From: UBA4744 sp963718995
Lineage (GTDB): Bacteria; Actinomycetota; Acidimicrobiia; Spongiisociales; UBA4744
Direction: 5' to 3'
Length of the DNA: 64,000 bases
Assembly (NCBI GenBank): GCA_963718995.1
Contig: CAVRAP010000017.1
Span: 39,490-103,489, forward strand
Shown here: positions 18,881 through 27,944 of the stretch, piece after piece
How the letters are laid out: the number at the start of each line of letters is the position of its first letter
Position numbering within the stretch: position 1 is the first letter of the stretch
Translations under genes and position numbers: made by a program
The notes under the pieces: model-generated
Told to the model about the DNA's origin: nothing
Seen by the model: the letters and a program-made list of their open reading frames with translations, nothing else
Databases searched by the model: none

Positions 18881-20028
18881 AGCGGTGGGTCCTGCTGGGT
18901 GGCGCCTGCGCGGCCTTGGTCTTGTTTAGTCTGTTCTTTGCCCGGGAAGCCCCGAAGTCGCTTGACGGTACTGCGCTACCGGATTTTCCCAACTACTACT
19001 TCGGCGGGGAGCGGTTGTTCGACGGCAGACCGGTCTATGGATCGTTGGAAGCCGAGGTCGAACAGAGATTCGGCGTGTCGGGGTATGACGCCTACCCCGC
19101 CGACCCGCCTCCAACCGTCCTCTTGGTGGCGCCCCTCAGTTTGCTCCCGTACGACACCGCCTGGCTTCTTCTGGCCGGTTTGTCGGTGGTCATCATGGTG
19201 AGCGTCACGTATCTGACCGCCCGGGAGGTCGCCTTTTCTACCGAGGCCAGCATTGCTCTCGCTGCGGCCGCACTTCTGACCACCAGTTTTCGGTTTCTCG
19301 TTACCCGCAATCACATCGAAACCCTGGTATTGCTGCTGGGTTTCCTCGGCTGGCGAGCTCTTCGCCGAGATGGGCCGATAAGAACCGGCGTGTGGTGGGG
19401 TTTGGCGACCGGACTGAAGCTGTTCCCCGGCATGTGGTTGGTGGGTTTGCTCCGGCGGCGCACTCGAGTTGGGGTGTTGACCGGCGCCGCAACGATGCTC
19501 GTGCTCGGCTTGCTCAGCGGCGTCGCTCTGGGATGGTCCAACGTGACCGACTTCGTGACGCAGGTCATCGGATCGTCGACCCGGTGGTACGGGGCGCTCG
19601 GCAACTACTCACTTCTGTCATTTGGCACGGCTCTGTCGTCGGCAACGCTCGGGTGGGTTTTCGCCGGATTCGGCGCGGTGATCCTTGTGCCTCTCTACCT
19701 CAAACGGGCCGTCCGGCCGGATCAGGTGTGGGTTGCGGGCACCGCGGTCGCCCTGCTCCTGTCTCCGTTGTCCTGGCTCAACTACCTGGTTTTGACGATT
19801 CCGGCGTTGCTCATCGTTGCGTCCCGACTGAATGTTCGGGTGACCACCGACCGCTGGTTGGTATTGGGTCTGGTTGCTTCGCTGGGGTTCTGGGGTCCGG
19901 TGGTGTTCTCCGCTGAACTGCCGAGCACGCTCGTGTCGTTCGTTCCGACCTACGGGCTGGTGGCTCTGTTTGTCGTGGCCATCACCCGGTTGGGAAATGT
20001 CGAGGAGGCGGAACCGCTCAGTGTGTAG
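18877..20028 (+). CDS. GT87-like polytopic membrane protein (DUF2029)
   Basis: 383 residues, about nine hydrophobic helices, resembling the polyprenol-phosphate-dependent mannosyltransferases of family GT87. The first loop has FPNYYFGGERLFDGRPVYG and YPADPPPTVLLVAPLSLLP, a family-like acceptor region. GTG at 18877 overlapping the trpA stop. The open frame reaching into trpA is not used. Co-transcription with trp genes is probably positional. The 141 bases after it hold nothing I recognise. Confidence 0.72.
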   Translation: MKRWVLLGGACAALVLFSLFFAREAPKSLDGTALPDFPNYYFGGERLFDGRPVYGSLEAEVEQRFGVSGYDAYPADPPPTVLLVAPLSLLPYDTAWLLLAGLSVVIMVSVTYLTAREVAFSTEASIALAAAALLTTSFRFLVTRNHIETLVLLLGFLGWRALRRDGPIRTGVWWGLATGLKLFPGMWLVGLLRRRTRVGVLTGAATMLVLGLLSGVALGWSNVTDFVTQVIGSSTRWYGALGNYSLLSFGTALSSATLGWVFAGFGAVILVPLYLKRAVRPDQVWVAGTAVALLLSPLSWLNYLVLTIPALLIVASRLNVRVTTDRWLVLGLVASLGFWGPVVFSAELPSTLVSFVPTYGLVALFVVAITRLGNVEEAEPLSV

Positions 20029-20169
20029 ACAACGGCCACCCTTCCGGGAGAGGAACCGTCCCGGCCGGGGGAGTGGGGGATGCGGCAAGTGGGGCCGGTT
20101 CAATGTGGTCGGGTGACCGCTGTCCCCCTAAACGGTACCTACGGTCCGGGATTATCAAGGGAGACTCAA

Positions 20170-21729
20170 TCAGGTTTTGGGCGCCCTAACGAATACGCTT
20201 GCGGTGCCGTCTTGCGATAGCTCCTGCCACTCGCTGGACTCGGTGAGGATCTGGGCGAGCGGGGTCTTGGGTTCAACCAACACCCAATCGATTGCGTGCT
20301 TTTCCAGCGTATCCCTCCACTCCGGGTCCCCGGTGATCGCCTTTTCGTACTCTCGAGTGAGGTCCGGTCCGTAGAAGTCGGTCTGTCCGTCGATGAACAC
20401 CTCGATCTCTGGCCAACAGCAGTACAGGAGGTATCCACCCCAGGCAAACTGGTTGAGGACGCGATCTCCGGGCGGGTTCTCTCCGAGCTCAGCCATCGTT
20501 TCGACGGGGAACAGGTCTTGATCAAAGAAGAACCTGCTGTCTTGTTCCGCATGCCCCCATGCCAACCCGACAACCAATACGATCACAGCAGAAAGCGCTC
20601 CTCCGACGACCCTGCGATTGATTTCTGACCAGGGTTCGCCGCGGACCGCCAGCCGGGAGCGCAAGGAAAACAGAAAATCCGGATGCTCCCTCAACCAGGC
20701 ATGGGCCTGCTCGGCGAGGAGCGGGACGGCGACGAGGGCGAAGAGCGGTGCGTTCCGAAAGGAATAGAGAGCAAAAGCTGTCCATCCCACAAAGAGGAGC
20801 CGAGCCGAAACCCGTTTCGGAACCGAGAGGACCACCCCCAAGAGGATCAGAACGAGCAACGGCCAAAAACCTTTGAGATGGAAGTCGGGTGAGTTGTATT
20901 CGCTCGTGAACCGGAGCAAGAAGTCGTCACCGATGTACCCGAAACTATTCGCTATCAAACCGATACCGTTGGGGTTCGCCAGTGATGCGAGGATCGATGC
21001 AGCAAGCACAAGGGATAGATGCTTGGCGCGACTGAGTTTGCGATCGATGAGGGCGGCCAGCAGATACATGCTGATCAGGACGAATCCGATAATGAAGGCC
21101 CCATGCAGGTTTGCCCAGAAGAGCATGAGGGGCGGCAGAAACCACAGATGCCGGCGGCGACCCAGCTCGTAGTCTTCCAACGCGATTAACCAATAAGCGA
21201 CAAATACTACGGTGAACACGTGGGGTCGGGCAGCCCAGTGAACGACGGATGCTACGGCGCCAAACACTGAGAATGTCGCCGCCAGCGAAACCGGGATCCC
21301 GCGTTTGAGCAAAGCTCGGCTCGTCATTGCCCAGGGGGCTGCAACCAGCACAGCCGTCAAGAGACCGATTCCGTTGAACCCGGCAATCCGATAGGCAACA
21401 GCCATGACCAGTTGTGCAAGCCACTCGTGGACGACTACCGCCATTCCGGCCGCTGTGTAGGAGAACACGTCGACCAAGGGCAAAGCTCGATTGTCGAGCA
21501 TCCACTCCCCAACTCGCAGATGTCTCCCCAGGTCGCCGTCCCGGCTTGTGAGCACGGATCCCAAGACGACAGCTGCGAAAAAGGCAATCACAAAGACGAC
21601 ATCGTTGGGAGAGGGAAGGAACCACCTTTGCATGCCTCGCGGGACCGGAGCGCGGTTGGGAACGTGCGATGTAGTGCGTCCGCTGCTGCCTTCTCTGCTG
21701 TCGACGGCTTCGCGTGGCGGTTCAGGCAT
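20170..21729 (-). CDS. Large polytopic membrane protein, paralogue of the one at 33477-35090
   Basis: 519 residues, ten or more helices, with a C-terminal extracytoplasmic domain. By eye it matches the membrane protein of the Tad locus: both have an early loop with a His-x-Arg element (GRHLRVGEWMLDN here, LWHVRAGDLQLAS there), a helix-break motif with H/Q-x-WLAxL, and a C-terminal GGYLLY/GGYLIY followed by VFIDGQTDFYG/VFIDDRAELYG. The shape suggests a GT-C-like glycosyltransferase or glycan-assembly protein; no catalytic motif is certain. Its first 32 residues are hydrophilic, so a start nearer 21634 is possible. Confidence 0.65.
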   Translation of the reverse strand: MPEPPREAVDSREGSSGRTTSHVPNRAPVPRGMQRWFLPSPNDVVFVIAFFAAVVLGSVLTSRDGDLGRHLRVGEWMLDNRALPLVDVFSYTAAGMAVVVHEWLAQLVMAVAYRIAGFNGIGLLTAVLVAAPWAMTSRALLKRGIPVSLAATFSVFGAVASVVHWAARPHVFTVVFVAYWLIALEDYELGRRRHLWFLPPLMLFWANLHGAFIIGFVLISMYLLAALIDRKLSRAKHLSLVLAASILASLANPNGIGLIANSFGYIGDDFLLRFTSEYNSPDFHLKGFWPLLVLILLGVVLSVPKRVSARLLFVGWTAFALYSFRNAPLFALVAVPLLAEQAHAWLREHPDFLFSLRSRLAVRGEPWSEINRRVVGGALSAVIVLVVGLAWGHAEQDSRFFFDQDLFPVETMAELGENPPGDRVLNQFAWGGYLLYCCWPEIEVFIDGQTDFYGPDLTREYEKAITGDPEWRDTLEKHAIDWVLVEPKTPLAQILTESSEWQELSQDGTASVFVRAPKT

Positions 21730-21896
21730 GTGATGACATTAGAACCAGGAGGACCTCCAGGTCGGGACCTGGCATTCTCCGGGATTCCTGCCGGGCCTGG
21801 GAGGGTCCCGGGCAGGCGAACCCGTTGAAAGCCCCTCCCGGCCCAGCGCATGAACTCCATCGGCGATTCAACGGAAACCCTGAGAGGGGTCTTCTT

Positions 21897-21947
21897 CGTT
21901 CTTGCGTGAGTTCCCGCCGCATAGTGCCCGTTTCTCACGCAAGAACG
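21897..21947. repeat. 14-bp perfect inverted repeat downstream of tRNA-Leu(CAA)
   Basis: CGTTCTTGCGTGAG (21897-21910) and CTCACGCAAGAACG (21934-21947) are exact reverse complements separated by 23 bases. The pair lies just downstream of the minus-strand tRNA, so a terminator hairpin is likely, although no T tract follows. Confidence 0.6.
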
Positions 21948-21961
21948 GGTGGGGAGGTGAG

Positions 21962-22044
21962 TACCGGGAGAGGGATTCGAACCCTCACGCCCTTTCGGAC
22001 AACGGATTTTGAGTCCGTCGCGTCTACCGTTCCGCCATCCCGGC
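21962..22044 (-). tRNA. tRNA-Leu (anticodon CAA)
   Basis: 83-nt class II tRNA read on the minus strand. Acceptor GCCGGGA pairs with TCCCGGT (G1-U72 wobble). The anticodon stem ACGGA/TCCGT encloses loop CTCAAAA with anticodon CAA. A long variable arm TTGTCCGAAAGGGC and the T-arm GGGTTCGAATCCC follow. Discriminator A; CCA is not encoded. Confidence 0.95.
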
Positions 22045-22088
22045 TCGGGACCATTATGGTACGCGTCCGGGGAGGTCTGTTCGACCTG

Positions 22089-22367
22089 ATGGGCATCGAA
22101 GCCAAACTCTTCAAGATCAACGACGCTATCGAAGCGCTGCAACGCGAAGAAGCTCTGGTGGCAGAGGAGCTGCGCTACCACCGCCACATCGATGATGACG
22201 CCCAACGCGATGCGGTAGTCAGTGACGACTGGCAGGACCGTTCGTTCGCCCGGGATACCACTGCCGACGTGCAGCGTTTCGAGAAAGCGGTCGCCGATGT
22301 GCGTTCGAGGCGGGAACGATTGGAGCGGAAACGTGACAAGCTGCTCAGTCGCCTCGGCGATCTATGA
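22089..22367 (+). CDS. Small coiled-coil protein, 92 aa
   Basis: Unrecognised, highly charged protein that looks helical throughout: INDAIEALQREEALVAEELRYHRHIDDDAQ, then FEKAVADVRSRRERLERKRDKLLSRL. The ATG at 22089 is chosen; GGGAGG lies 13 bases upstream and a TATGGT hexamer at 22055 could serve as -10. An ATG at 22056 is in frame too. It precedes polA by nine bases, so it is probably co-transcribed with it. Confidence 0.6.
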   Translation: MGIEAKLFKINDAIEALQREEALVAEELRYHRHIDDDAQRDAVVSDDWQDRSFARDTTADVQRFEKAVADVRSRRERLERKRDKLLSRLGDL

Positions 22368-22376
22368 TGCGCCTCG

Positions 22377-25007
22377 ATGCCGACCCTCGCCGTTCTCGAC
22401 GGACATAACCTCGCCTACCGGGCTTTCTATGCCCTTCCGGATGATCTCGCCACGAGCGCGGGCCAGGTAACCAACTCCGTCTACGGGTTCACCTCGATGT
22501 TGATCAAGATGCTGGGCGACCACCACCCCGATGGCCTGGTCGTGACCTGGGATACGCCGCAGGCAACCTTTCGTAAGGACGAGTACCCCGAATACAAGGC
22601 ACAACGGGAAAAGGCGCCGGATATCTTCAGAAGTCAGCTACCACTCATAAGAGAGGTCGTCGACACGCTCGGGGTCCGTCAGATTGAACTACCCGGTTTT
22701 GAAGCCGATGACATCATCGCCACGGTCGCCGAGGAGGCCAAGCGGGACGGGTGGGAGGTCCTGATCGTCAGTGGTGACCGGGACACCTTCCAACTGATCG
22801 ACGACCACTGCCGGGTGCTCTACATCCGGCGCGGCATCTCAGACCTATTGATCGCCGACGAAGCGTGGGTCGAAGAACGGTACGGAATCAGAGCGGACCA
22901 GTATCCCGACTACGCGGCGTTGCGCGGAGATTCCTCCGACAATCTGCCGGGGGTGCCGGGGGTCGGCGAGAAGACTGCCACGCGACTTATTGCCGGCTAC
23001 GGGAATCTCGAAGGCCTCTACGACCATCTCGATGAACAGACCCCGAAGCTTCGCGAGAACCTCGAGGCCAATCGTGAACAGGCTTTCCTGAATCGGCGAT
23101 TGATGCGCTTGGTGCGGGACCTGTCGTTGGACGTGAAGACGGACACCCTTCGCTGGGACGGTTTCGACCGGGCGGCGGCCAAGGACATCTTCGACAGTAT
23201 GGAGTTTCACTCGCTCTGGGACAGGCTCATGGCTCTCGGGTCTGCGTCCGAGGAGCCGATCGGCGACGTGCTCGAGGTGGAAACCGGAGTGATAACCAAC
23301 CCGGCGGACATCGAGAAGTTGATCCAAGCGCGGCCGCTGGTGCTCGAGCCCGTATGGGATGAGCCCGGGTTGACCGGCGTCGTGATTGCCCAAGATGATG
23401 AACGGGCAGGCTTCGTGCCGGTCGAACACCTGCAGTTGCTGGCCGGGGTACTCGGCGACAAAGATCATCCCAAGGTATTGCACGATGCCAAGGACTTCAT
23501 CCGGTACCTGCTCGACAACGATATGGCTTTCGATGGACTGGAGACGGATACCGCGCTGGCCGCCTATCTGCTGAACCCGGCCGCAAGGACCTACGAACTC
23601 GAGGACCTGGCCGGCGAGTATCTCAACATCGAGCTCCAATCGCCCGACCGGGACCAGGAATCGGGCTCCCAGGGCATGCTCGACTTCGGCGGTGGTCCCG
23701 ACCTGGACGCCGCCGGGCGGCGAGCCGTCGCGGTCGGAAAACTGGCGGAGCGTCTCCGGGGGGTGCTCGCGGAACACGCGGAACTTGCACTTCTGGACGC
23801 CATCGAGATGCCCCTGGTTCTCGTGCTCGCCCGGATGGAGGCAGCCGGAATCGGCATCGATCGCGAATACCTCGAAGATCTGGGAGCGACGCTGCGCGAG
23901 CAGCTCTCAGAACTGGAGGGTCGTATTCACCACGAGGCCGGCGCGCCGTTCAATATCAATTCGACCGGCCAACTTCGGGAGATTCTCTTCGATCAGCTTG
24001 GCTTGCCGGTACTCAAGAAGACCCCGAAAGGGGTTCCATCGACCGACGCCTCGGTTCTCGAGAAACTGGCAGACGCCCATCCCATCGTTTCCCAACTCCT
24101 CGAATATCGAGAGTTGGAGAAGCTGCGATCAACGTACGTGGACGGCTACCTGCCACTCATTACCCAAGAAGGTCGAATTCACACGCGCTTCAATCAACTG
24201 GCGGCGACGACCGGCCGTTTGTCTTCGGACCGGCCGAACCTGCAGAATATCCCGGTTCGCTCCGACCGAGGCAAGACCATCCGGCGTGCTTTCGTTCCAC
24301 GGCCGGGATGGCGGTTCGTGATCGCCGATTACTCGCAGATCGAGCTGCGGGTCATGGCCCATTTGAGTATGGATCCGGGTCTGCTCGAGGCCTTCCGGGG
24401 AACCGAGACGGACATCCACACGGAAACGGCCGCCCGGGTGTTTGGGCTCGATCCGCAGAATGTGACCGATGAAATGCGCCGCCGGGCGAAAGCCATCAAC
24501 TTCGGGTTGCTGTACGGCATGGAGGCTTTCGGCCTCGCCGATCGACTGCAGATCTCGCGCGATGAGGCGCGAGAGCACATCGAGGCGTACTTCGAACAGT
24601 TCCCCCTGGTGCAGGAGTTTCTGCAGAGCGTCGTTACCGAGGCGCGAAATCGAGGCTATACCCAGACGATGTTCGGGCGGCGGCGCTACTTGCCAGAGCT
24701 CTCGAGTGACAATTTCCGGATCCGGCAGATGGGCGAGCGCATGGCACTGAATGCACCCGTCCAGGGTTCGGCCGCCGACATCATCAAGAAGGCGATGGTC
24801 GACCTCGATGAGGGGCTGCGAAAAGCCGGTCTCGAGACCACCCTGCTGCTGCAGATCCACGACGAGCTGATTCTCGAGGCCCCGGATCCTGAGGTCGAGG
24901 AAGCCGGGGAACTCACTCGAAGTCTGATGGAGGGGGTCGCAAACCTGGAAGTGCCTCTGCGAGTGGATCTATCGACAGGGACGGATCTGGCCGACGCAAA
25001 GCACTGA
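22377..25007 (+). CDS. polA: DNA polymerase I
   Basis: 876 residues. The N-terminal 5'-3' exonuclease has LDGHNLAYRAFYAL, VVTWDTPQATFR, GFEADDIIAT and VSGDRDTFQL. The middle 3'-5' exonuclease domain is degenerate (no DxE at its start), as in many actinobacterial PolI. The polymerase has motif A DYSQIELRVMAH with Asp about 651, motif B RRRAKAINFGLLYG and motif C QIHDELILEAP with Asp about 829. Complete. Confidence 0.98.
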   Translation: MPTLAVLDGHNLAYRAFYALPDDLATSAGQVTNSVYGFTSMLIKMLGDHHPDGLVVTWDTPQATFRKDEYPEYKAQREKAPDIFRSQLPLIREVVDTLGVRQIELPGFEADDIIATVAEEAKRDGWEVLIVSGDRDTFQLIDDHCRVLYIRRGISDLLIADEAWVEERYGIRADQYPDYAALRGDSSDNLPGVPGVGEKTATRLIAGYGNLEGLYDHLDEQTPKLRENLEANREQAFLNRRLMRLVRDLSLDVKTDTLRWDGFDRAAAKDIFDSMEFHSLWDRLMALGSASEEPIGDVLEVETGVITNPADIEKLIQARPLVLEPVWDEPGLTGVVIAQDDERAGFVPVEHLQLLAGVLGDKDHPKVLHDAKDFIRYLLDNDMAFDGLETDTALAAYLLNPAARTYELEDLAGEYLNIELQSPDRDQESGSQGMLDFGGGPDLDAAGRRAVAVGKLAERLRGVLAEHAELALLDAIEMPLVLVLARMEAAGIGIDREYLEDLGATLREQLSELEGRIHHEAGAPFNINSTGQLREILFDQLGLPVLKKTPKGVPSTDASVLEKLADAHPIVSQLLEYRELEKLRSTYVDGYLPLITQEGRIHTRFNQLAATTGRLSSDRPNLQNIPVRSDRGKTIRRAFVPRPGWRFVIADYSQIELRVMAHLSMDPGLLEAFRGTETDIHTETAARVFGLDPQNVTDEMRRRAKAINFGLLYGMEAFGLADRLQISRDEAREHIEAYFEQFPLVQEFLQSVVTEARNRGYTQTMFGRRRYLPELSSDNFRIRQMGERMALNAPVQGSAADIIKKAMVDLDEGLRKAGLETTLLLQIHDELILEAPDPEVEEAGELTRSLMEGVANLEVPLRVDLSTGTDLADAKH

Positions 25008-25110
25008 CCGGCGTTTACCCATAGGTTGCACTCTGCCCGTGTGGTAACGTACTTGGCGCCTTGGCACGTTCAATCGCGCTGGGAGCAAATTCTGGAGGAA
25101 ACAACCATAC

Positions 25111-26784
25111 ATGACCACTGAAAACGAGTCCGCGCCCGCGAACGGTCCCGAAGGGATCGAGGAGCCGGACGCTTCCCCCGCAGCCGCTGAAGCGGCCGCC
25201 GCTGTCGACGAGCCCACCGTCGAAACACCCGATACCCCGGCCGCAGTCGAAGGCGCCACAGATGAGAAGGCAGAGATGCCTCCGGTCGCCGACGAGTCCG
25301 TACCGCCGGCCGAAGCAGTTGCTGCCGAGCCCGAAACTTCGGAACCGGCCGAGGCAGTTGCCGATACCGCCGCGGTGGCGACGGCCGACGCAGATGAGGT
25401 GGTATCGGATCAAGGCCCGAGCGAGACCCCAGGAGAGCAGCCGGGATCTGACGCCGACGCCGCAGCGGATGCTGCGAAAGAGGAAGAAGAGAAGGAAATC
25501 TTCATACGGGCCGAGCGCCCCGCCATTGTTGCGAGGAGCGTTAGCGATCTCTCCGAGGAGATGTTGGCCAACGACTTTGCCGCTGCGATCGAGCACACGG
25601 TGCTCGAATTCAAAGAGGGCGACATCATTGAGGGCACCGTAGCGAGCGTCGACCAGGATGAAGTTCTCGTCGACATCGGCTACAAATCTGAGGGGCATAT
25701 ACCTCTCAAAGAGCTATCGATACGGCACGGCATCAATCCTCTCGATGTCGTATCCGTCGGAGACCGGATCGAGGCGCTGGTTCTCGACAAAGAGGACGAC
25801 GAAGGCCGCCTTATTCTCTCCAAGAAGCGCGCTCAATACGAACGCGCCTGGGGACGGATCCAGAGGATTCACGCCGAGGCCGGCACAGTCACGGGTCCGG
25901 TTATTGAAGTGGTCAAAGGAGGGCTCATCGTCGACATTGGGCTTCGCGGGTTCCTGCCTGCCTCGCTCGTTGAGCTCCGTCGGGTTCGTGATCTTGAACC
26001 GTATGTCGGCCAGGAGATCGAGGCGAAAGTCATCGAACTGGACCGCAACCGGAACAACGTTGTGCTCTCTCGCCGGGCTTACCTGGAAGAGCAGCAGGCG
26101 GAGGAGCGCCAGGCGTTTCTCGATGATCTAGCCGTCGGTGAGGTTCGTCCCGGCGTTGTTTCTTCGGTGGTCAATTTCGGCGCTTTCGTTGATCTTGGTG
26201 GCATGGACGGTCTGGTCCACGTGTCGGAGCTGTCGTTCCAGCACGTGAATCACCCATCCGAGGTCGTCAAGGTCGGCGACGAGGTAACCGTCAAGGTCCT
26301 CGAAGTGGACCTTGATCGGGAACGTATCTCCCTGTCGATCAAGCAGACGATGGAAGACCCCTGGGTCAAGTTCTCTCGAGAGCATGGCATCAACGACGTC
26401 GTTGATGGAACGGTCACCAAGACGGTGCCGTTCGGTGCTTTTGTTTCTGTAGGAGACGGCGTCGAAGGTCTCGTGCATGTATCGGAGATCGCCATTCATC
26501 GTGTCGAGTCTCCGGAGCTGGAGCTTTCCATCGGCCAGGCGGTCTCCGTCAAAGTCACGGAGATGGACGAAGAGCGACGCCGGGTCAGTCTCTCCATCAA
26601 GCAGGCGAATCCGGAATGGAAAGACCGGGAGCCCGAAGAACGGGCCCCGCGTCGCAAGCAACCTGAGGTACGCGAGTTCACCCGCGAAGAGCCGGAAGAG
26701 GAACAAGAGCGGACATTCGATGTCGATTCGTCGCTCGAAGCAATTCTTCAAGAGCTTAAAGAGCGCGGCATCGGACGCCGATAG
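25111..26784 (+). CDS. rpsA: Ribosomal protein S1 with long acidic N-terminal extension
   Basis: 557 residues with four S1 RNA-binding domains, beginning near 170 (GDIIEGTVASVDQDEVLVDI), 258 (GTVTGPVIEVVKGGLIVDI), 343 (GEVRPGVVSSVVNFGAFVDL) and 428 (DVVDGTVTKTVPFGAFVSV). The first 140 residues are a low-complexity Ala/Glu/Pro tail, longer than in most S1 proteins; the C terminus is charged. The start is supported by GGAGG 12 bases upstream. Translation-initiation factor of the 30S subunit. Confidence 0.96.
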   Translation: MTTENESAPANGPEGIEEPDASPAAAEAAAAVDEPTVETPDTPAAVEGATDEKAEMPPVADESVPPAEAVAAEPETSEPAEAVADTAAVATADADEVVSDQGPSETPGEQPGSDADAAADAAKEEEEKEIFIRAERPAIVARSVSDLSEEMLANDFAAAIEHTVLEFKEGDIIEGTVASVDQDEVLVDIGYKSEGHIPLKELSIRHGINPLDVVSVGDRIEALVLDKEDDEGRLILSKKRAQYERAWGRIQRIHAEAGTVTGPVIEVVKGGLIVDIGLRGFLPASLVELRRVRDLEPYVGQEIEAKVIELDRNRNNVVLSRRAYLEEQQAEERQAFLDDLAVGEVRPGVVSSVVNFGAFVDLGGMDGLVHVSELSFQHVNHPSEVVKVGDEVTVKVLEVDLDRERISLSIKQTMEDPWVKFSREHGINDVVDGTVTKTVPFGAFVSVGDGVEGLVHVSEIAIHRVESPELELSIGQAVSVKVTEMDEERRRVSLSIKQANPEWKDREPEERAPRRKQPEVREFTREEPEEEQERTFDVDSSLEAILQELKERGIGRR

Positions 26785-26797
26785 GTACTTCATAAGG

Positions 26798-26828
26798 TTG
26801 ACACCTGGAAGATCTGTGGCACTCTGTT
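26798..26828 (+). promoter_or_regulatory. Possible promoter for the Tad locus
   Basis: A perfect -35 TTGACA at 26798-26803 is followed 19 bases later by TCTGTT, a weak -10. If used, the transcript has a leader of about 230 bases before cpaB, containing a short ORF and an inverted repeat. Confidence 0.3.
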
Positions 26829-26908
26829 GGGTGCCGGGCAGATTCGGACGGGGGGGAAAACCGCGCAGCTCTATCAGGTAGGGACAGTTGTGCCCAAAAG
26901 GAGGCGAC

Positions 26909-26989
26909 ATGAAGATGCCGAAGCTCCGACACAACACACCGGCTTGCCGGTCCCTCGATGATGGTGAGGCGCACGGTCACTCTGCGTGA
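26909..26989 (+). CDS. 26-codon leader ORF upstream of cpaB
   Basis: ATG at 26909 with a perfect Shine-Dalgarno AAAAGGAGG six bases upstream, reading 26 residues (MKMPKLRHNTPACRSLDDGE, then AHGHSA) to a TGA. It is basic, His-rich, has one Cys and no hydrophobic stretch. The ribosome site is among the strongest in the window. Either a small protein or a translated leader that sets expression of the pilus operon 79 bases downstream. Confidence 0.5.
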   Translation: MKMPKLRHNTPACRSLDDGEAHGHSA

Positions 26990-27033
26990 CGCGAAATCCA
27001 TGACATTACGACCCAAATCGGCCACCCTTAGGG

Positions 27034-27050
27034 AAAACCGAACGGGTTTT
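27034..27050. repeat. 6-bp inverted repeat before the cpaB ribosome site
   Basis: AAAACC-GAACG-GGTTTT, a perfect small hairpin ending six bases before AAGGAG (27057-27062). It could be an operator or could control ribosome access. Confidence 0.35.
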
Positions 27051-27067
27051 AGACTGAAGGAGATTCG

Positions 27068-27943
27068 ATGGGCAGGCGAACCCTGGTCCTGATTGTGGCT
27101 CTGCTCCTGGCGGGCATTGCTGCGTTTGCCGTATGGCAGTTCCTTTCCAACGTGGAAGAGGAGAAAGAGGCCGAGCTCCTGTTGCGGGCTGTGTACCGGG
27201 TTTCCGGCGGCACAATTACCGAAGGCACCGATGGAAGCCTGGTCCTATCGCAAGAGCGCGCCGTGCTCAGCGAAGAGGAGACGAGATTTCTCCCCGACAA
27301 CGCGATCGGCTCGCTGGAACAACTGACCGCGACCCTCACGGGTCGGGTCGCCGCTGGTCCAATCTCGAACAACTCGATATTGACCACAGACCAGTGGGTC
27401 GAGTTGACGGCGGACATCAAGCCGTTGGCGGAACGCATTCCAGCAGGGAAACAAGCGATCACGATCGGGGTCGACAACATCCAGGGGGTCAACGGCTTTA
27501 TTGAGGCGGGGGACCGGATCAATGTCATCGTTACGCTGACCGCACCGATCGAACAGATCGCTGAAGACGTCATTGCGTCGGAGACCCTGACACCGGACGA
27601 GCTGAAGGCGCTCGAAGCTGAACTCGAGCAGGGCATCATCAGCCGTTTCGTGTTGCAGGGGCTCCCGGTCCTGGCCGTTGGAAATGAGATTCGGGCCGAC
27701 GAGGAAGCCAACCAGACCGTGACGGTGACCACCGTGCCCGTTGAAGGCCAGGAAGCCGCCCAGCAAGTGCAGACTGGTGTCATCACCCTCGAGGTAACTC
27801 CGGAAGAAGCCGAGAGGATCGTGTACACGTTCGCAACGGGGACAGTGTGGCTGACGCTGGTTCCGGAAGACTTTGTCCCGGTTCCCACTGACGGCATCAC
27901 TCGAGAGAACCTGTTCGACACCGCTGAGGAGCTTGGCCAATAA
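27068..27943 (+). CDS. cpaB: Tad pilus assembly protein CpaB/RcpC
   Basis: 291 residues: N-terminal membrane anchor (LVLIVALLLAGIAAFAVWQFL), a SAF-like region, then the RcpC segment RIPAGKQAITIGVDNIQGVN-FIEAGDRINVIVTL. In Tad systems CpaB acts in the periplasm or cell wall near the secretion channel. ATG at 27068 with AAGGAG five bases upstream. One base separates its stop from cpaE. Confidence 0.85.
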   Translation: MGRRTLVLIVALLLAGIAAFAVWQFLSNVEEEKEAELLLRAVYRVSGGTITEGTDGSLVLSQERAVLSEEETRFLPDNAIGSLEQLTATLTGRVAAGPISNNSILTTDQWVELTADIKPLAERIPAGKQAITIGVDNIQGVNGFIEAGDRINVIVTLTAPIEQIAEDVIASETLTPDELKALEAELEQGIISRFVLQGLPVLAVGNEIRADEEANQTVTVTTVPVEGQEAAQQVQTGVITLEVTPEEAERIVYTFATGTVWLTLVPEDFVPVPTDGITRENLFDTAEELGQ

Positions 27944-27944
27944 C

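Noticed and set aside
20029..20169. Terminator after the trp/GT87 operon
   Set aside because: No stem longer than a few bases could be found in this gap.
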